NCBI RefSeq assembly: GCF_000350485.1
Contig: NZ_AORV01000061.1
Coordinates: forward strand, 1-64,000
Reading direction: 5' to 3'
Origin: Ruminiclostridium cellobioparum subsp. termitidis CT1112
GTDB taxonomy: Bacteria; Bacillota; Clostridia; Acetivibrionales; DSM-1351
Length of the DNA stretch: 64,000 nt
The position numbers were made by a program, and so were the translations under genes. Position 1 is the first letter of the stretch, and each line of letters opens with the position of its first letter. Below the pieces are notes generated by a model that searched no databases, had not been told where the DNA came from, and saw nothing but the letters and a program-made list of their open reading frames with translations. Shown here piece by piece: positions 29,791-38,849 of the stretch.

Positions 29791-30708
29791 TTACCCCTTG
29801 ATATCAAACCATCTGGTACCGATGGGCATGATGTCCCTGTCCTTTGCAGGAATTCTGAAGTTGGTGAAATCCCTTGTGACAAGCATATCGGAGACTGACT
29901 CCGCCCATAACAGGTTATTTACAAAGGCATAAAACCTTGCCCTGTCAAGGTAGGAAATAATACTTTTATAATACCTGCTCATCCTTTTTACGAAGGTCTC
30001 GCCGTAATTGTCCAGAAGAATTCCCACATCGTAGGCCGGATCCCCCAGCCCCGACAAACCAAAATCTATGATCCCGCTTATCCGGTTTGTATTTTTATTG
30101 AATATAATGTGATATGGCATCAGGTCTCCATGAATAAGTACCGGCTGATAATCCATGAATTTCTCATCCTGCAGAAGGGGCCTGAAAATTTGCCTGTAAT
30201 ATTCTTTTGAATAGCTGTCACAGTATGGGAAAACCTTCCTCTCTATCTCTTCAAATTTTGTAAGCCACTCCTCCTGTGACATGGTGGCCTGACATTCGGA
30301 CAGGTTTTTAATTCTTTCGGCCTTGAGCGGAATAGAATGCAGTTGTTTCAGGAACATTGCAAGCTGCTCGGCAACCATTTCCTGCATCCTGTTTCCCAAT
30401 TGAAATAAAGTGTTTCTATACAGAGGTTCACCTTTTATGTAATTGAATCTGGCAATCCCTTTCTCCACAGGCTCGGCTTTTGGCACATATATGCTGAAAT
30501 CCCTGCCTATTAATTTAATAATATTGACCTCGTTTTCTATGTACCCGGCACTCCAATCATACCTGGCGAATTTAAAGACATCCTTTTCATTGACTATAAC
30601 AATATCTCCATGCATACCATCGGTAAAATTGCATTCCACCTTTGAAATATCCATCTGGGGATATCGTTCCTTTATATAACTGACATATTTGCTCTCCTTT
30701 GTATCCAT
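29791..30708 (-). CDS. Aminoglycoside phosphotransferase-fold kinase
   Basis: A 305-residue APH/choline-kinase-like protein. The N-terminal lobe has DIVIVNEKDVFKFARYDWS with the ATP-binding Lys. The catalytic loop is HGDLMPYHIIF, with His in place of the common Asn as in APH(2'')-like members, and the metal motif is IIDFGLSGLGDPAYD. The ATG at 30708 follows GGAGGAG. The natural substrate may be an aminoglycoside, a sugar or a small metabolite; resistance cannot be claimed from sequence alone. Confidence 0.8.
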   Translation of the reverse strand: MDTKESKYVSYIKERYPQMDISKVECNFTDGMHGDIVIVNEKDVFKFARYDWSAGYIENEVNIIKLIGRDFSIYVPKAEPVEKGIARFNYIKGEPLYRNTLFQLGNRMQEMVAEQLAMFLKQLHSIPLKAERIKNLSECQATMSQEEWLTKFEEIERKVFPYCDSYSKEYYRQIFRPLLQDEKFMDYQPVLIHGDLMPYHIIFNKNTNRISGIIDFGLSGLGDPAYDVGILLDNYGETFVKRMSRYYKSIISYLDRARFYAFVNNLLWAESVSDMLVTRDFTNFRIPAKDRDIMPIGTRWFDIKG

Positions 30709-30880
30709 TTCATACTCCTCCAAAATAATGTTTTAGCCGGATAATATATAATACGAAGGAGCCGTATAAAGTGGAACCATGCCGCATATTTATCTTTGAT
30801 GCGAACCCTAAAGAACCACCCCCGTTTTTTGGCCCCTCCCGCCGAAATATATATTAACACTAAACTCAGGGAGGTAATTC

Positions 30881-31477
30881 ATGAAACAAAAACTATGCAA
30901 ATACCTGGCAGTATTCACTGCTGTAACTGTCCTATGGTCGGTAACCTTTACAGTGTCCGCAAATTCTCAAAGCACAGGCAACGGCAATTGTAAAAAGGTG
31001 GAGATGCTCTCCGAAAAAAAGCCAGTGAATAAGGACACTACAAAAAATAATGGAAAAAGTAATGAAAAAGGCAGTGAAAAAGAGTCAGCAAAAATTGCAA
31101 AGAAAAACGGAAAGCTGGATTCTGCAGATAAAAGAGTTATAAAAGTTGAAACAAAAGTTGATAAACTTTCCAGACAAATTAATGCATACATAAATGCCAA
31201 TACCGCGGGAAGCACTGCTGCCGTGACCGGGACAACAACAGGAGCTGCTGTTAAAACCTGTAAAGGAGTGAGCCTTACCGGCTTTGTAAATGGTACCAAA
31301 GGTAAATTGAATGCGTTATCAAAAAGAGTCAATGCAATTGAAAAGAGCTTAAAACACATTAAAACAGACAGCACCAATATTGCCAGATATAATGAACTTA
31401 ACGGCAGACTTAATAATGTAAAGTCTAAAATCAATGCAGACATAAAACTATTAGACAGTTTGACCGTAAAAAAGTAA
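30881..31477 (+). CDS. Small secreted Lys-rich coiled-coil protein
   Basis: A 198-residue protein with a signal peptide (VFTAVTVLWSVTFTVSA), a low-complexity Lys/Asn/Ser segment (about residues 40-75), two helical stretches with heptad-like spacing (residues 80-105 and 140-195), and a Thr/Ala-rich linker between them containing one Cys. Mature protein also has a Cys near residue 37. AGGGAGG precedes the ATG. No family recognised. It is likely cell-wall associated because of its basic charge; this is inference. Confidence 0.7.
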   Translation: MKQKLCKYLAVFTAVTVLWSVTFTVSANSQSTGNGNCKKVEMLSEKKPVNKDTTKNNGKSNEKGSEKESAKIAKKNGKLDSADKRVIKVETKVDKLSRQINAYINANTAGSTAAVTGTTTGAAVKTCKGVSLTGFVNGTKGKLNALSKRVNAIEKSLKHIKTDSTNIARYNELNGRLNNVKSKINADIKLLDSLTVKK

Positions 31478-31543
31478 TATTTCCATTTATTCTATATTTG
31501 CTTTACCTGTAAACTTTTTTAACGCTGGTTACTTCCATACTAG

Positions 31544-31614
31544 CTTCATGAAATAGGACGCACCCAAAACAATTGCGATAAATTGTTTTTAACCGTGCAT
31601 CCTATCTCATGAAG
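31544..31614. other. Long imperfect hairpin downstream of the secreted protein
   Basis: Outer arms CTTCATGA..ATAGGA.GCAC and GTGC.TCCTAT..CATGAAG pair over about 20 bp. They enclose an inner perfect 9-bp hairpin AAAACAATT / AATTGTTTT. There is no proper T-run. It sits between convergent genes. It may be a transcription end signal, a small RNA or a relic of a mobile element. Confidence 0.5.
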
Positions 31615-31691
31615 TTGTCCTCGCGTTATCGGTTGATTTTAATTAAATCTATCCTCGCGCCTCGCGGTCTGCAGCAGCTGAAATACATCCG

Positions 31692-32651
31692 CTAATACAA
31701 CAGCTTGATGTTTGTATCGGGCCAGTCCCTGAGTCTCATCACAGTGTTTGACAGGTTGGAATAACCATTTCCAATGAAGAAATCACACTGTGCGGCCAGA
31801 TAGGTGTCCTTGATTATTTCTATGGTGTCCTTCACCAGCTCAACTCCCTTATGCCTTTTGTTGGGATAGTCCAGCAGGCAGGTTGCAATTCTTTCCCTGA
31901 GGGGAACCTTCTTGCTGTCGGTGTATATGAGCATATCATTTTTCCCGTACAATTTTTTATATTGATTGAATATTTTGTTCGAATCGGTTATTACGAATAA
32001 ATGTCTCGCATTATACCTGACGATAAACTGCCATATGTTTGGCTTGTAAAATTCATTCAGGTCATACAGCTGGGCCACTTCATTTACTATGGCACTTCCC
32101 TTGACATGTACGCCGATGATGGGCTTTTCATCCCTGAAACTGGGATTGGTATTTGTAAATTTCTTAATTTCCTTTGTTATTTCGGGCTTGAGTTTCAAAT
32201 AGGTATCGAAAAGCCTGCGGTATATCTGATGGGGAGTTTTCCCATATGCCCAATGGTCACTTTTTATCCATGGCAGCAAAGCCCTGATGGGATAATATAT
32301 ATCGCTTACAACTACATTTGCATCACTTTTCATTATACTTTTCAGATCGCGGTTTTCCATCCTCAGCCGGTCGGTATCCTCCGCCAGTACATTTTCAACC
32401 TTCCACACAGGAGGATAATAGGTATACTCTCTGCGTGCCATATCGTGGAAGGTGTATTCCGAAACAGGTTCAAAGAATAATTCATATCCATTTGTAGTCA
32501 GGGACCCGCTGTAGAGACTCTCCATGCCCCAATAAACCACAGGTATCCTGTTTGTCAATTCTGCCGCCAGGATCTGGCACATGACATGGTCAACCTCACC
32601 CCACAGGCTGTTACCCAAAGCTTTTATAAGAAGAAATCTATTAGTCGACAT
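31692..32651 (-). CDS. Fucosyltransferase-like protein, paralogue 1
   Basis: A 319-residue member of a four-copy family in this window. The shared frame is FLLIKxxGxxxWxDVDHVxxQ at the N-terminus, RIPVVYWG, a YYPPVW motif, ADVVVSD, and the C-terminal IKDTYLAAxCDFFIGNGYSN. The overall order resembles the GT23 / O-fucosyltransferase fold, where a central HxRxxD motif binds GDP-fucose. Here that motif reads HVKGSA, losing both Arg and Asp, so activity is doubtful. It overlaps paralogue 2 by 11 bp and is the last gene of the three. The start is an ATG 9 bases after GGGGGTG. Confidence 0.7.
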   Translation of the reverse strand: MSTNRFLLIKALGNSLWGEVDHVMCQILAAELTNRIPVVYWGMESLYSGSLTTNGYELFFEPVSEYTFHDMARREYTYYPPVWKVENVLAEDTDRLRMENRDLKSIMKSDANVVVSDIYYPIRALLPWIKSDHWAYGKTPHQIYRRLFDTYLKLKPEITKEIKKFTNTNPSFRDEKPIIGVHVKGSAIVNEVAQLYDLNEFYKPNIWQFIVRYNARHLFVITDSNKIFNQYKKLYGKNDMLIYTDSKKVPLRERIATCLLDYPNKRHKGVELVKDTIEIIKDTYLAAQCDFFIGNGYSNLSNTVMRLRDWPDTNIKLLY

Positions 32652-33702
32652 AAGTATTAACACCCCCGTAAAATTCCGGATACCCCAATCTATGGCCCGC
32701 TGCTTCCCTGGCTCTCCTGTTCCCTTCGGCCTTCACACGCTTTTTGGCCAATTTCATTTCCCCTTTCAGATCTCTGTAAAAGAGGACTATATTTTCCTCG
32801 GGCCAATCTTTCAGACGTTTTATGGTATATGATACATTTGAATAACCGTTTCCGATAAAGAAATCACACCTGGCCGCAAGATAAGTATCCTTTATTATTT
32901 CTATGCCCTTACGCCGCTTTACACTGTAATCCTGCAGGTGGGGTGCGTCTCCCGTAGCATTGATAAGTCCCCTTCTGCAGTCTGTATATACTACCATTGA
33001 ACCATAGCGGTCCTCGAAATTGTCGACGATCTCCTTACAATCGGTAAGCAGGAGCAGCTTTTCAATTTTGTACCTGTTTATATATTCCTGTATTTTTTTG
33101 TGATACTGTTTATTGAGATGTGAGAGGTTCTCCACCTCGCGAACCTTGTCGCCGCCCCTTATATGGATAGCCAGCAAAGGACTGCTGTCCTTCATTTTGT
33201 TATTGTAAAACTCCTCTATTTCATCCTCTATATCGGGTTTCAGCCTGAAATATTTATCAAATAGATATCTGTATATTTCATGTGCCGTCATACCATATGC
33301 CCAATGATCTTTGGGAATAAAATTAATTATGGGACGCACAAAATAATGAATATCGCTTACAACAACATCTGCATCGCTATTGATCATTTCTCCCAGATTT
33401 CTGTAAGTCCAGGCCACCTTATCCAGGTCCTCGACAATAATATTATCAAAGCTCCATACCGGTGGATAATAGGAGTATTCCGGTTTTGCAACATCATTCA
33501 GAGTATAGTCCGATAAAGGTTCGAAGTATAGCTCAAACGCATTGGTTTTGAAGGATTCCCCATATAGACTGTTTGTACCCCAATACACCACCGGAATACG
33601 ATTGGTAATTTCCGCAACCAGAAGCTGCCCCGCTACGTGGTCCACGTCGGACCAAAAACCGCAGCCCCAGGATTTTATAAGTAAAAATTTTTCACCTGGC
33701 AT
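32641..33702 (-). CDS. Fucosyltransferase-like protein, paralogue 2
   Basis: A 353-residue paralogue with the full central motif HIRGGDKV at about residue 188, expected to contact the GDP-sugar. The N-terminal KSWGCGFWSDVDHVAGQLL, the YGSMVVYTDCRRG stretch and DTYLAARCDFFIGNGYSNVS are intact. A basic tail of about 40 residues follows the core. GGAGGT lies 7 bases before the ATG, inside the end of paralogue 3, so translation is coupled. GDP-fucose from gmd/fcl is the likely donor; acceptor unknown. Confidence 0.72.
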   Translation of the reverse strand: MPGEKFLLIKSWGCGFWSDVDHVAGQLLVAEITNRIPVVYWGTNSLYGESFKTNAFELYFEPLSDYTLNDVAKPEYSYYPPVWSFDNIIVEDLDKVAWTYRNLGEMINSDADVVVSDIHYFVRPIINFIPKDHWAYGMTAHEIYRYLFDKYFRLKPDIEDEIEEFYNNKMKDSSPLLAIHIRGGDKVREVENLSHLNKQYHKKIQEYINRYKIEKLLLLTDCKEIVDNFEDRYGSMVVYTDCRRGLINATGDAPHLQDYSVKRRKGIEIIKDTYLAARCDFFIGNGYSNVSYTIKRLKDWPEENIVLFYRDLKGEMKLAKKRVKAEGNRRAREAAGHRLGYPEFYGGVNTYVD

Positions 33703-34858
33703 TGAAGTAACCTCCTTCTTGAGAAACCCTTTTGCCGAAAAGTCTCTTGAGAAAGCTCAGGAATACATTTTCCTTCCTGACAACAAGCCTTGCATTAATG
33801 GGATATTTTCTCTTTCTGTACACCCAGTAAAGCAGCTTCATATTTCTTGAAGGCCAATCCTTCATACGGGTAACAGCATGTGAAAGGTGCGAGAAATCAT
33901 TGCCGATAAAAAAATCGCATTTTGCCGCAATACATGCATCCTTTACCACCTCTATACCCCGTCTTCTCTTAACCATGGGGTTTTCCATGTAGGTGAGCTC
34001 CTGATCGGCGGATAAACGTTTGCAATCGGTATAAACTATTCTGGAACCATATATTCTTATATATTCCTTCAGGGTCTCCTGGCAGTCGGTAAGAAGAAAT
34101 ATCCTTTTTATATTATACTTTTCGATCAGCTTTTGGATATCTCTGTGATAAGCTTTGTTAGGCTCCTTGTGTTTGCCTTTTTTCAAATACTTAACCACTT
34201 TTTCGTCAATTCTGTCCGATTCTTTTTTTACCTTTGTGTATACTTTATTCCAGTACTGGTTGTCAAATTTGTCGGCATCTCTTGTATCAAAAACCAGCTC
34301 TTCATTGACTCTTCTGACATGCACGGCAAGGGCGGGATGGCCGTCCTTCAGCCAGGAATTGTAAAAGCCCTGTATCTCCATATTAATATCAGGCTTTATT
34401 CTTATATATTTATTGAAAAGATAATGATATACCTGTTCAACAGACATTCCATAAGCAGCGTGATTTTTCTTTATAAAGGGAATAAGTTCGTAAACATTGT
34501 AATAAACATCGCCCACCACCACATTGGCTTTGCTCCCCAGTATATCCCCTACATTGCGGAAGGTCCAGGTATCCTTTGTATTATCGTCGACCAAAAGATT
34601 GTCGGAATCCCATATGGGGGGATAATAGGTATATTGGGGATGGGTCAGATCAAATATGGAATAGCTGTTTATTGGCTCGAAATACAGCTCAAAGCCGTTT
34701 GTCTGTACAAAGCCGTTGTTAAGACAGTGTGTAGGCCAGTATACCACAGGGATCCTGTCTGTAATTTCAGCTATGAGAAGATGACCCAGTACATGGTCTA
34801 TATCACCCCACAGTACATAACTCCAAGCCTTTATAAGCAGGAATCTATCTTTTGCCAT
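33692..34858 (-). CDS. Fucosyltransferase-like protein, paralogue 3
   Basis: A 388-residue paralogue, the longest. The central motif reads HVRRVNEE, keeping Arg but losing the following G-x-D. It is followed by a Lys-rich insertion of about 55 residues, rich in Lys and Glu, not seen in the others. The C-terminus adds a basic tail (LVVRKENVFLSFLKRLFGKR) that could lie on the membrane. GAGGTG precedes the ATG at 34858. It is first in the three-gene overlap chain, 73 bp after the MacB-like permease. Confidence 0.68.
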   Translation of the reverse strand: MAKDRFLLIKAWSYVLWGDIDHVLGHLLIAEITDRIPVVYWPTHCLNNGFVQTNGFELYFEPINSYSIFDLTHPQYTYYPPIWDSDNLLVDDNTKDTWTFRNVGDILGSKANVVVGDVYYNVYELIPFIKKNHAAYGMSVEQVYHYLFNKYIRIKPDINMEIQGFYNSWLKDGHPALAVHVRRVNEELVFDTRDADKFDNQYWNKVYTKVKKESDRIDEKVVKYLKKGKHKEPNKAYHRDIQKLIEKYNIKRIFLLTDCQETLKEYIRIYGSRIVYTDCKRLSADQELTYMENPMVKRRRGIEVVKDACIAAKCDFFIGNDFSHLSHAVTRMKDWPSRNMKLLYWVYRKRKYPINARLVVRKENVFLSFLKRLFGKRVSQEGGYFNAR

Positions 34859-34930
34859 GTTTCTTTTCACCTCAATTTATGGTATTCATGATATTTTATG
34901 TAATCCATAAATGATTTGTGAAACATTTTT

Positions 34931-36340
34931 CTATTTTTGTAAACCAAAGTTCGCAAGACTGATACCTTCAGGTATTTTGATCAGCCTGGCACAGAAATAA
35001 ATGCTTAAAACAGTGAAAAACCTGACCGGAGAAGCGGATTGAATGCCAAATATCAGACAGAGGATAAAGCCTGATACCGTGCCCAGAACTATTGCCCCGC
35101 CCAGCACGGTTAAGCTGTTTAAGGATGAATACATTAAAAACCGGTTTAATTTGATGGCAGATCCCACTGCAATAAAATTGATGACAAGCAGGACTGTCAG
35201 GCAGTAAACGGCAACAAGTCCATAGTGAACCTGCAATTCATATTGTGTAGGTCTGTACCCATAAAACTCATTGGCGTTGTGAAGAGCTTCGCTTATCAAA
35301 CTGCCATAAAACTGAAAATCAAAAATATTATCCGGAGGTATGCACTGATAGGGTATGCTCCCCTTAAATCTGACCATAAAAAATACGGCAGCAATACCGC
35401 AAAGCAGAAATGCCGCTCCCGTTAAAAAGATCAATATTCCCAGTTTTGAACTTTTAATAACCTCAAATAAATACCTTGCTTTCATGCGCTGCTCAAAATT
35501 TGAAATACCGTCTTTGATATACCTGACAGTGGCTTTTGCCAATATGATGATTATCAGCATTCCTACAAAGAATATGAAAGCTGAAAGAGGCTGTGAAATA
35601 AAAACAGGACTGTCGTAAAAATCTTTCAGTCTATAATAATCAGTATTTACACCTGCTTGTTTAAGCAGGTTGTTAACCTTGTCAGTCCTGAAGATTTCCT
35701 CCTGAAGGCTTTGACCTTTCAAAAATACTGTTTCTATGATCAGGTCTTTATATCCTGTGAAGCTCTCAAACGGAACATAGATTCTTTCAATTCCGTCGGA
35801 GGATAATATTGAAAAGGGTGTATTCCTGTTCTGATAAACACCCGTCACCTTATATTTGATCCCTGAAATTTCAACTTCATTTCCCAGAACATTATCTGTC
35901 ATAAACAGTTTTTCAGCCAAAGTTTCACTTATGACTGCAACTTTTTTTCCATACTCATGCTGACTTTCATTGAAGAAGGAACCCTTTAGCATGTGAAGCC
36001 CTAAAAAGCCGGACAGGTTTTCGCCGGATAGCACCCTCTTAACGGAATACCCCTTACTGCCGGCTTTTATATAGGCCTCTGCTTCACATTGATAGGAATA
36101 ATTCAAGCCGGAGCTATTTATTACTGACTCCAGATTTCGCAGCTTCAATGTTCTACCATCGGGAGTCAGTTTATTTTTTATATTGACCTCAACTCTTTTC
36201 CCATAATCCCCGTCAAATTTATACTCATACCCCGAAGCCATACTGTTTATGACAAATACCAGGCAGTACAGGGCTGATAAAAGGACTAATAATTTTTTTA
36301 CCGAGTAACTCTGTAATTTAATCTCATCCAATCCATTCAC
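34931..36340 (-). CDS. MacB/FtsX-type ABC permease
   Basis: A 469-residue membrane protein. An N-terminal helix (KKLLVLLSALYCLVFVINS) is followed by a ~200-residue extracytoplasmic MacB-core-like domain (VLSGENLSGFLGLHMLKGSFF, VAVISETLAEKLF, VTGVYQNRNTPF), then three helices near residues 250-450. The start is a GTG overlapping the stop of the preceding gene; a TTG nine bases on, after AGGTGA, is an equal candidate. It pairs with the membrane fusion protein upstream. No ATPase is encoded nearby. Confidence 0.8.
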   Translation of the reverse strand: MNGLDEIKLQSYSVKKLLVLLSALYCLVFVINSMASGYEYKFDGDYGKRVEVNIKNKLTPDGRTLKLRNLESVINSSGLNYSYQCEAEAYIKAGSKGYSVKRVLSGENLSGFLGLHMLKGSFFNESQHEYGKKVAVISETLAEKLFMTDNVLGNEVEISGIKYKVTGVYQNRNTPFSILSSDGIERIYVPFESFTGYKDLIIETVFLKGQSLQEEIFRTDKVNNLLKQAGVNTDYYRLKDFYDSPVFISQPLSAFIFFVGMLIIIILAKATVRYIKDGISNFEQRMKARYLFEVIKSSKLGILIFLTGAAFLLCGIAAVFFMVRFKGSIPYQCIPPDNIFDFQFYGSLISEALHNANEFYGYRPTQYELQVHYGLVAVYCLTVLLVINFIAVGSAIKLNRFLMYSSLNSLTVLGGAIVLGTVSGFILCLIFGIQSASPVRFFTVLSIYFCARLIKIPEGISLANFGLQK

Positions 36341-37638
36341 CTCAACTTAACCTGAAGTCCGTCGGAGAGTGCTTTAGAGCTGAATACGACTATTTTTTCG
36401 TCACCCGTAAGACCATTCTGTGATACGGCACTATATAAGTCGGCCTCCTCCTGCACTGTGATTTCCACTTTTTGAACATATGTTTCGGTCCCCAATACGC
36501 CTTTTCTTTCCTTTAAAAGGAATACGTATTTTCTTCCGCCTTCGTCCACTATACTGCTGTTTGGAACAAGGGTTTTGTACTGCCGGCTTTCCCTTCTGAC
36601 TTTGACATCAACCTTCTGGCCTATTTTGAGGTCTTCTTTGGAATTCTCAAGGTAAGAGGTAAATTGATACTTGCCTTGTTCGGTCAGATATTTTTTGTCC
36701 TTTACTTTTCCGTTGAAATTAAAATTTTCATCAGCTTCTCCCGAAATCTCAACAGTATCGTTTATCTCAACCTCACCGGCAGGTTTGGTCTCCAGCGTCC
36801 ACCTCACAGCCAGGCCCGATTCTTTTTTTACTATCTCGAATAATACCTGCCCGCTGCCTGTAACAGAGCCTTTTTCGATGGATATGCTTTTTATGGTGCC
36901 TCCGACAGGTGCCTTTATAATTCCATCCATGGGAATGTTATTCTTCATCTTCTGAAGCTCAAGCTTTCCAACCTCGAGTTCGGATTCTTTTTCCGTTATA
37001 TTGATGCCATAGCTTTCTCCTGCTTTTTTGATCTCGGTTTCTTTCTGGGATAAAATCCTTTGCTTTTCATTATATTCGCGGTTTGCCGCATCAAGCTTAT
37101 CCTGGGCGTCATTTACCTCCTGCAGCGAAACGGCATCAACAGCATAGAGTTCCTTTTGGTCATCCAGGTTTTTCCGGGCCTTTTGCACAGCCTTCAGTGC
37201 AGCCTCACAGTCATTCCTGTACTGCTCCATATCCACTTCCTGAAAGCCGTTTTTATATCTCTTGAGTTCATTTTCCAGCTTCTGCACATTCAGCTCAGCT
37301 TTCTTTATGTCAAGCTGCAGGTCCTTGCTGTCAATTACGGCAAGCTCCTCCCCCGGCGCTACCTCCTGTTCTTCCTCCACCTTTATATCCCTGACCTTCC
37401 AGGTTCCATAAGCATAAACGGCTTCGGTGCCCACAGGGAAAATCTCTCCTTCGGCGGTTATTTCATTAGTGAGGGTCCCCGAGGAAGCAGTATCACATTC
37501 TACGGTTGGCAGCAGAAAATTATTTATCGTGCTTGAAAAAAAGGTTAGCAGGATTATGACGCATATGAAGGTAACCGCAGTCCTTCTGATTATTTTTTTT
37601 CTTTTTAATAATTGACTCTCTGTCTGAATATTATCCAT
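36337..37638 (-). CDS. HlyD/MacA-type membrane fusion protein
   Basis: A 433-residue periplasmic-adaptor-like subunit. N-terminal membrane anchor (TAVTFICVIILLTFFSS), a lipoyl half (AYGTWKVRDIKVEEEQEVAPGEELAVIDS), a long alpha-helical hairpin (about residues 105-205, heptad-rich), the second lipoyl half (GIIKAPVGGTIKSISIEKGS), then beta-barrel and membrane-proximal domains. GGAGG lies 6 bases before the ATG at 37638. It would couple the adjacent MacB-like permease to export of a peptide or lipid product. Confidence 0.85.
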   Translation of the reverse strand: MDNIQTESQLLKRKKIIRRTAVTFICVIILLTFFSSTINNFLLPTVECDTASSGTLTNEITAEGEIFPVGTEAVYAYGTWKVRDIKVEEEQEVAPGEELAVIDSKDLQLDIKKAELNVQKLENELKRYKNGFQEVDMEQYRNDCEAALKAVQKARKNLDDQKELYAVDAVSLQEVNDAQDKLDAANREYNEKQRILSQKETEIKKAGESYGINITEKESELEVGKLELQKMKNNIPMDGIIKAPVGGTIKSISIEKGSVTGSGQVLFEIVKKESGLAVRWTLETKPAGEVEINDTVEISGEADENFNFNGKVKDKKYLTEQGKYQFTSYLENSKEDLKIGQKVDVKVRRESRQYKTLVPNSSIVDEGGRKYVFLLKERKGVLGTETYVQKVEITVQEEADLYSAVSQNGLTGDEKIVVFSSKALSDGLQVKLR

Positions 37639-37658
37639 TATAACCTCCAAAAAAGTTG

Positions 37659-38552
37659 TCATTTGATACCGGACAGTTCGATCCCCTCAATAAAATAATT
37701 CTCCCCATATAAAAAGATCAGCAGGGTGGGGAACATATACAATATTCCGCAGGCAAAGGCAATACCGACATCTTCGCTGTTTATTCTGGACAGGAATATT
37801 GACAGCGGATGCATGGTTTCATCCTTAAGAAATACCAGCGGCTGCTCAACCATATTCCAGTTGTCAATGAAGACAAGTATGGCCAGTGAGGCTATTGCGC
37901 CCTTGCATTGCGGCAGCAGAATTGAGGTAAGGGATTTCCAATACCCCGCACCGTCAATTTTAGCGGCCTCGCAATAATCGTCGGGTATATTTATCATAAA
38001 CTGTCTCAGCAGGAATACCCCGAAGGTGGAAAAAATTCCCGGCAGGATTATGGACCAATAGGAACCTATCAGGCTGGTCCTGTCCAGGATGATATAGTTG
38101 GGTACAAGTGTCACCTGGTAAGGCATCATCATAACAATAATATATATGTAAAAAATCTTGTCACTGAAGGGGAACTTCAGCTTGGCAAAAGCGTATGCCG
38201 CCATGGTTGCTACCGCAATCTGTCCCAGCATTATGGGCAGTGTGACGATGACTGAATTCCAGAACATAAAGAGGAACCTGGGTTTCCGCAGCAGCACGTT
38301 GTAATATTGCATGAAGCTTACTTTTTCAGGTATCAGGCTGAAGGTTATCCCGGGAGTCCTCCCTTCCTCCACGGCCGCCCCGCTGACTGCGCTGTAGTTC
38401 TCCATTACCTCGCTGCTTGACATGAAGGAATTTGCAAGCATGTACACTACCGGAAACAGCAGTGCTGCAGAAATACAAAGCATTATTATGTACTTTACCA
38501 GACTCTTCAGTTTGGTTCCCGATCCGGCTAAAAAATTCTCCGCTGCTTTCAT
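37659..38552 (-). CDS. Sugar-type ABC permease (MalG class)
   Basis: A ~297-residue inner membrane subunit of a CUT1-type importer. Six helices are expected, beginning KYIIMLCISAALLFPVVYMLANSF. The EAA loop CEAAKIDGAGYWKSLTSILLPQCK marks the ATPase contact. The ATG at 38552 is preferred; an ATG twelve bases upstream is possible. It should be the partner of the permease at 40331-41209, from which an IS110-family insertion now separates it, probably with a polar effect. Confidence 0.88.
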   Translation of the reverse strand: MKAAENFLAGSGTKLKSLVKYIIMLCISAALLFPVVYMLANSFMSSSEVMENYSAVSGAAVEEGRTPGITFSLIPEKVSFMQYYNVLLRKPRFLFMFWNSVIVTLPIMLGQIAVATMAAYAFAKLKFPFSDKIFYIYIIVMMMPYQVTLVPNYIILDRTSLIGSYWSIILPGIFSTFGVFLLRQFMINIPDDYCEAAKIDGAGYWKSLTSILLPQCKGAIASLAILVFIDNWNMVEQPLVFLKDETMHPLSIFLSRINSEDVGIAFACGILYMFPTLLIFLYGENYFIEGIELSGIK

Positions 38553-38640
38553 ATTAACTATCATTCCTTTCGCTGTGCTCAAGGCACAAAAAGTGATGAA
38601 AAACTTTTCTTCTCCGCTGTTTTAATGTAAAATAGTTCTT

Positions 38641-38810
38641 GAGCTGCAGATATACTACAGAGCACGGCGGAGGTAGTGTGACTATTCTTTCTGTAGTCCG
38701 CATATTAACATGTGCCGAATACTTTTTTCAAGTACAAATAAGTGTGCCATAGAGCACGTAAGCTAATCTTTGTTTAAACAAAGACCGTTTAAAAACGTGA
38801 GTATTCAGTC
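38641..38810 (+). ncRNA. Candidate IS110 bridge RNA region
   Basis: IS110-type elements are known to encode a guide (bridge) RNA in the non-coding end upstream of the transposase. This segment has the right place and size. It contains stems CTACAG / CTGTAG (about 38655-38696), a perfect 16-bp palindrome CTTTGTTTAAACAAAG (38768-38783), CGTTT / AAACG, and the octamer AGAGCACG twice (38659, 38751). Loop assignments are not possible by eye. Confidence 0.45.
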
Positions 38811-38849
38811 AATGTCTGTATGCTCTATTTTTTTACCTGGGTGATGCTT

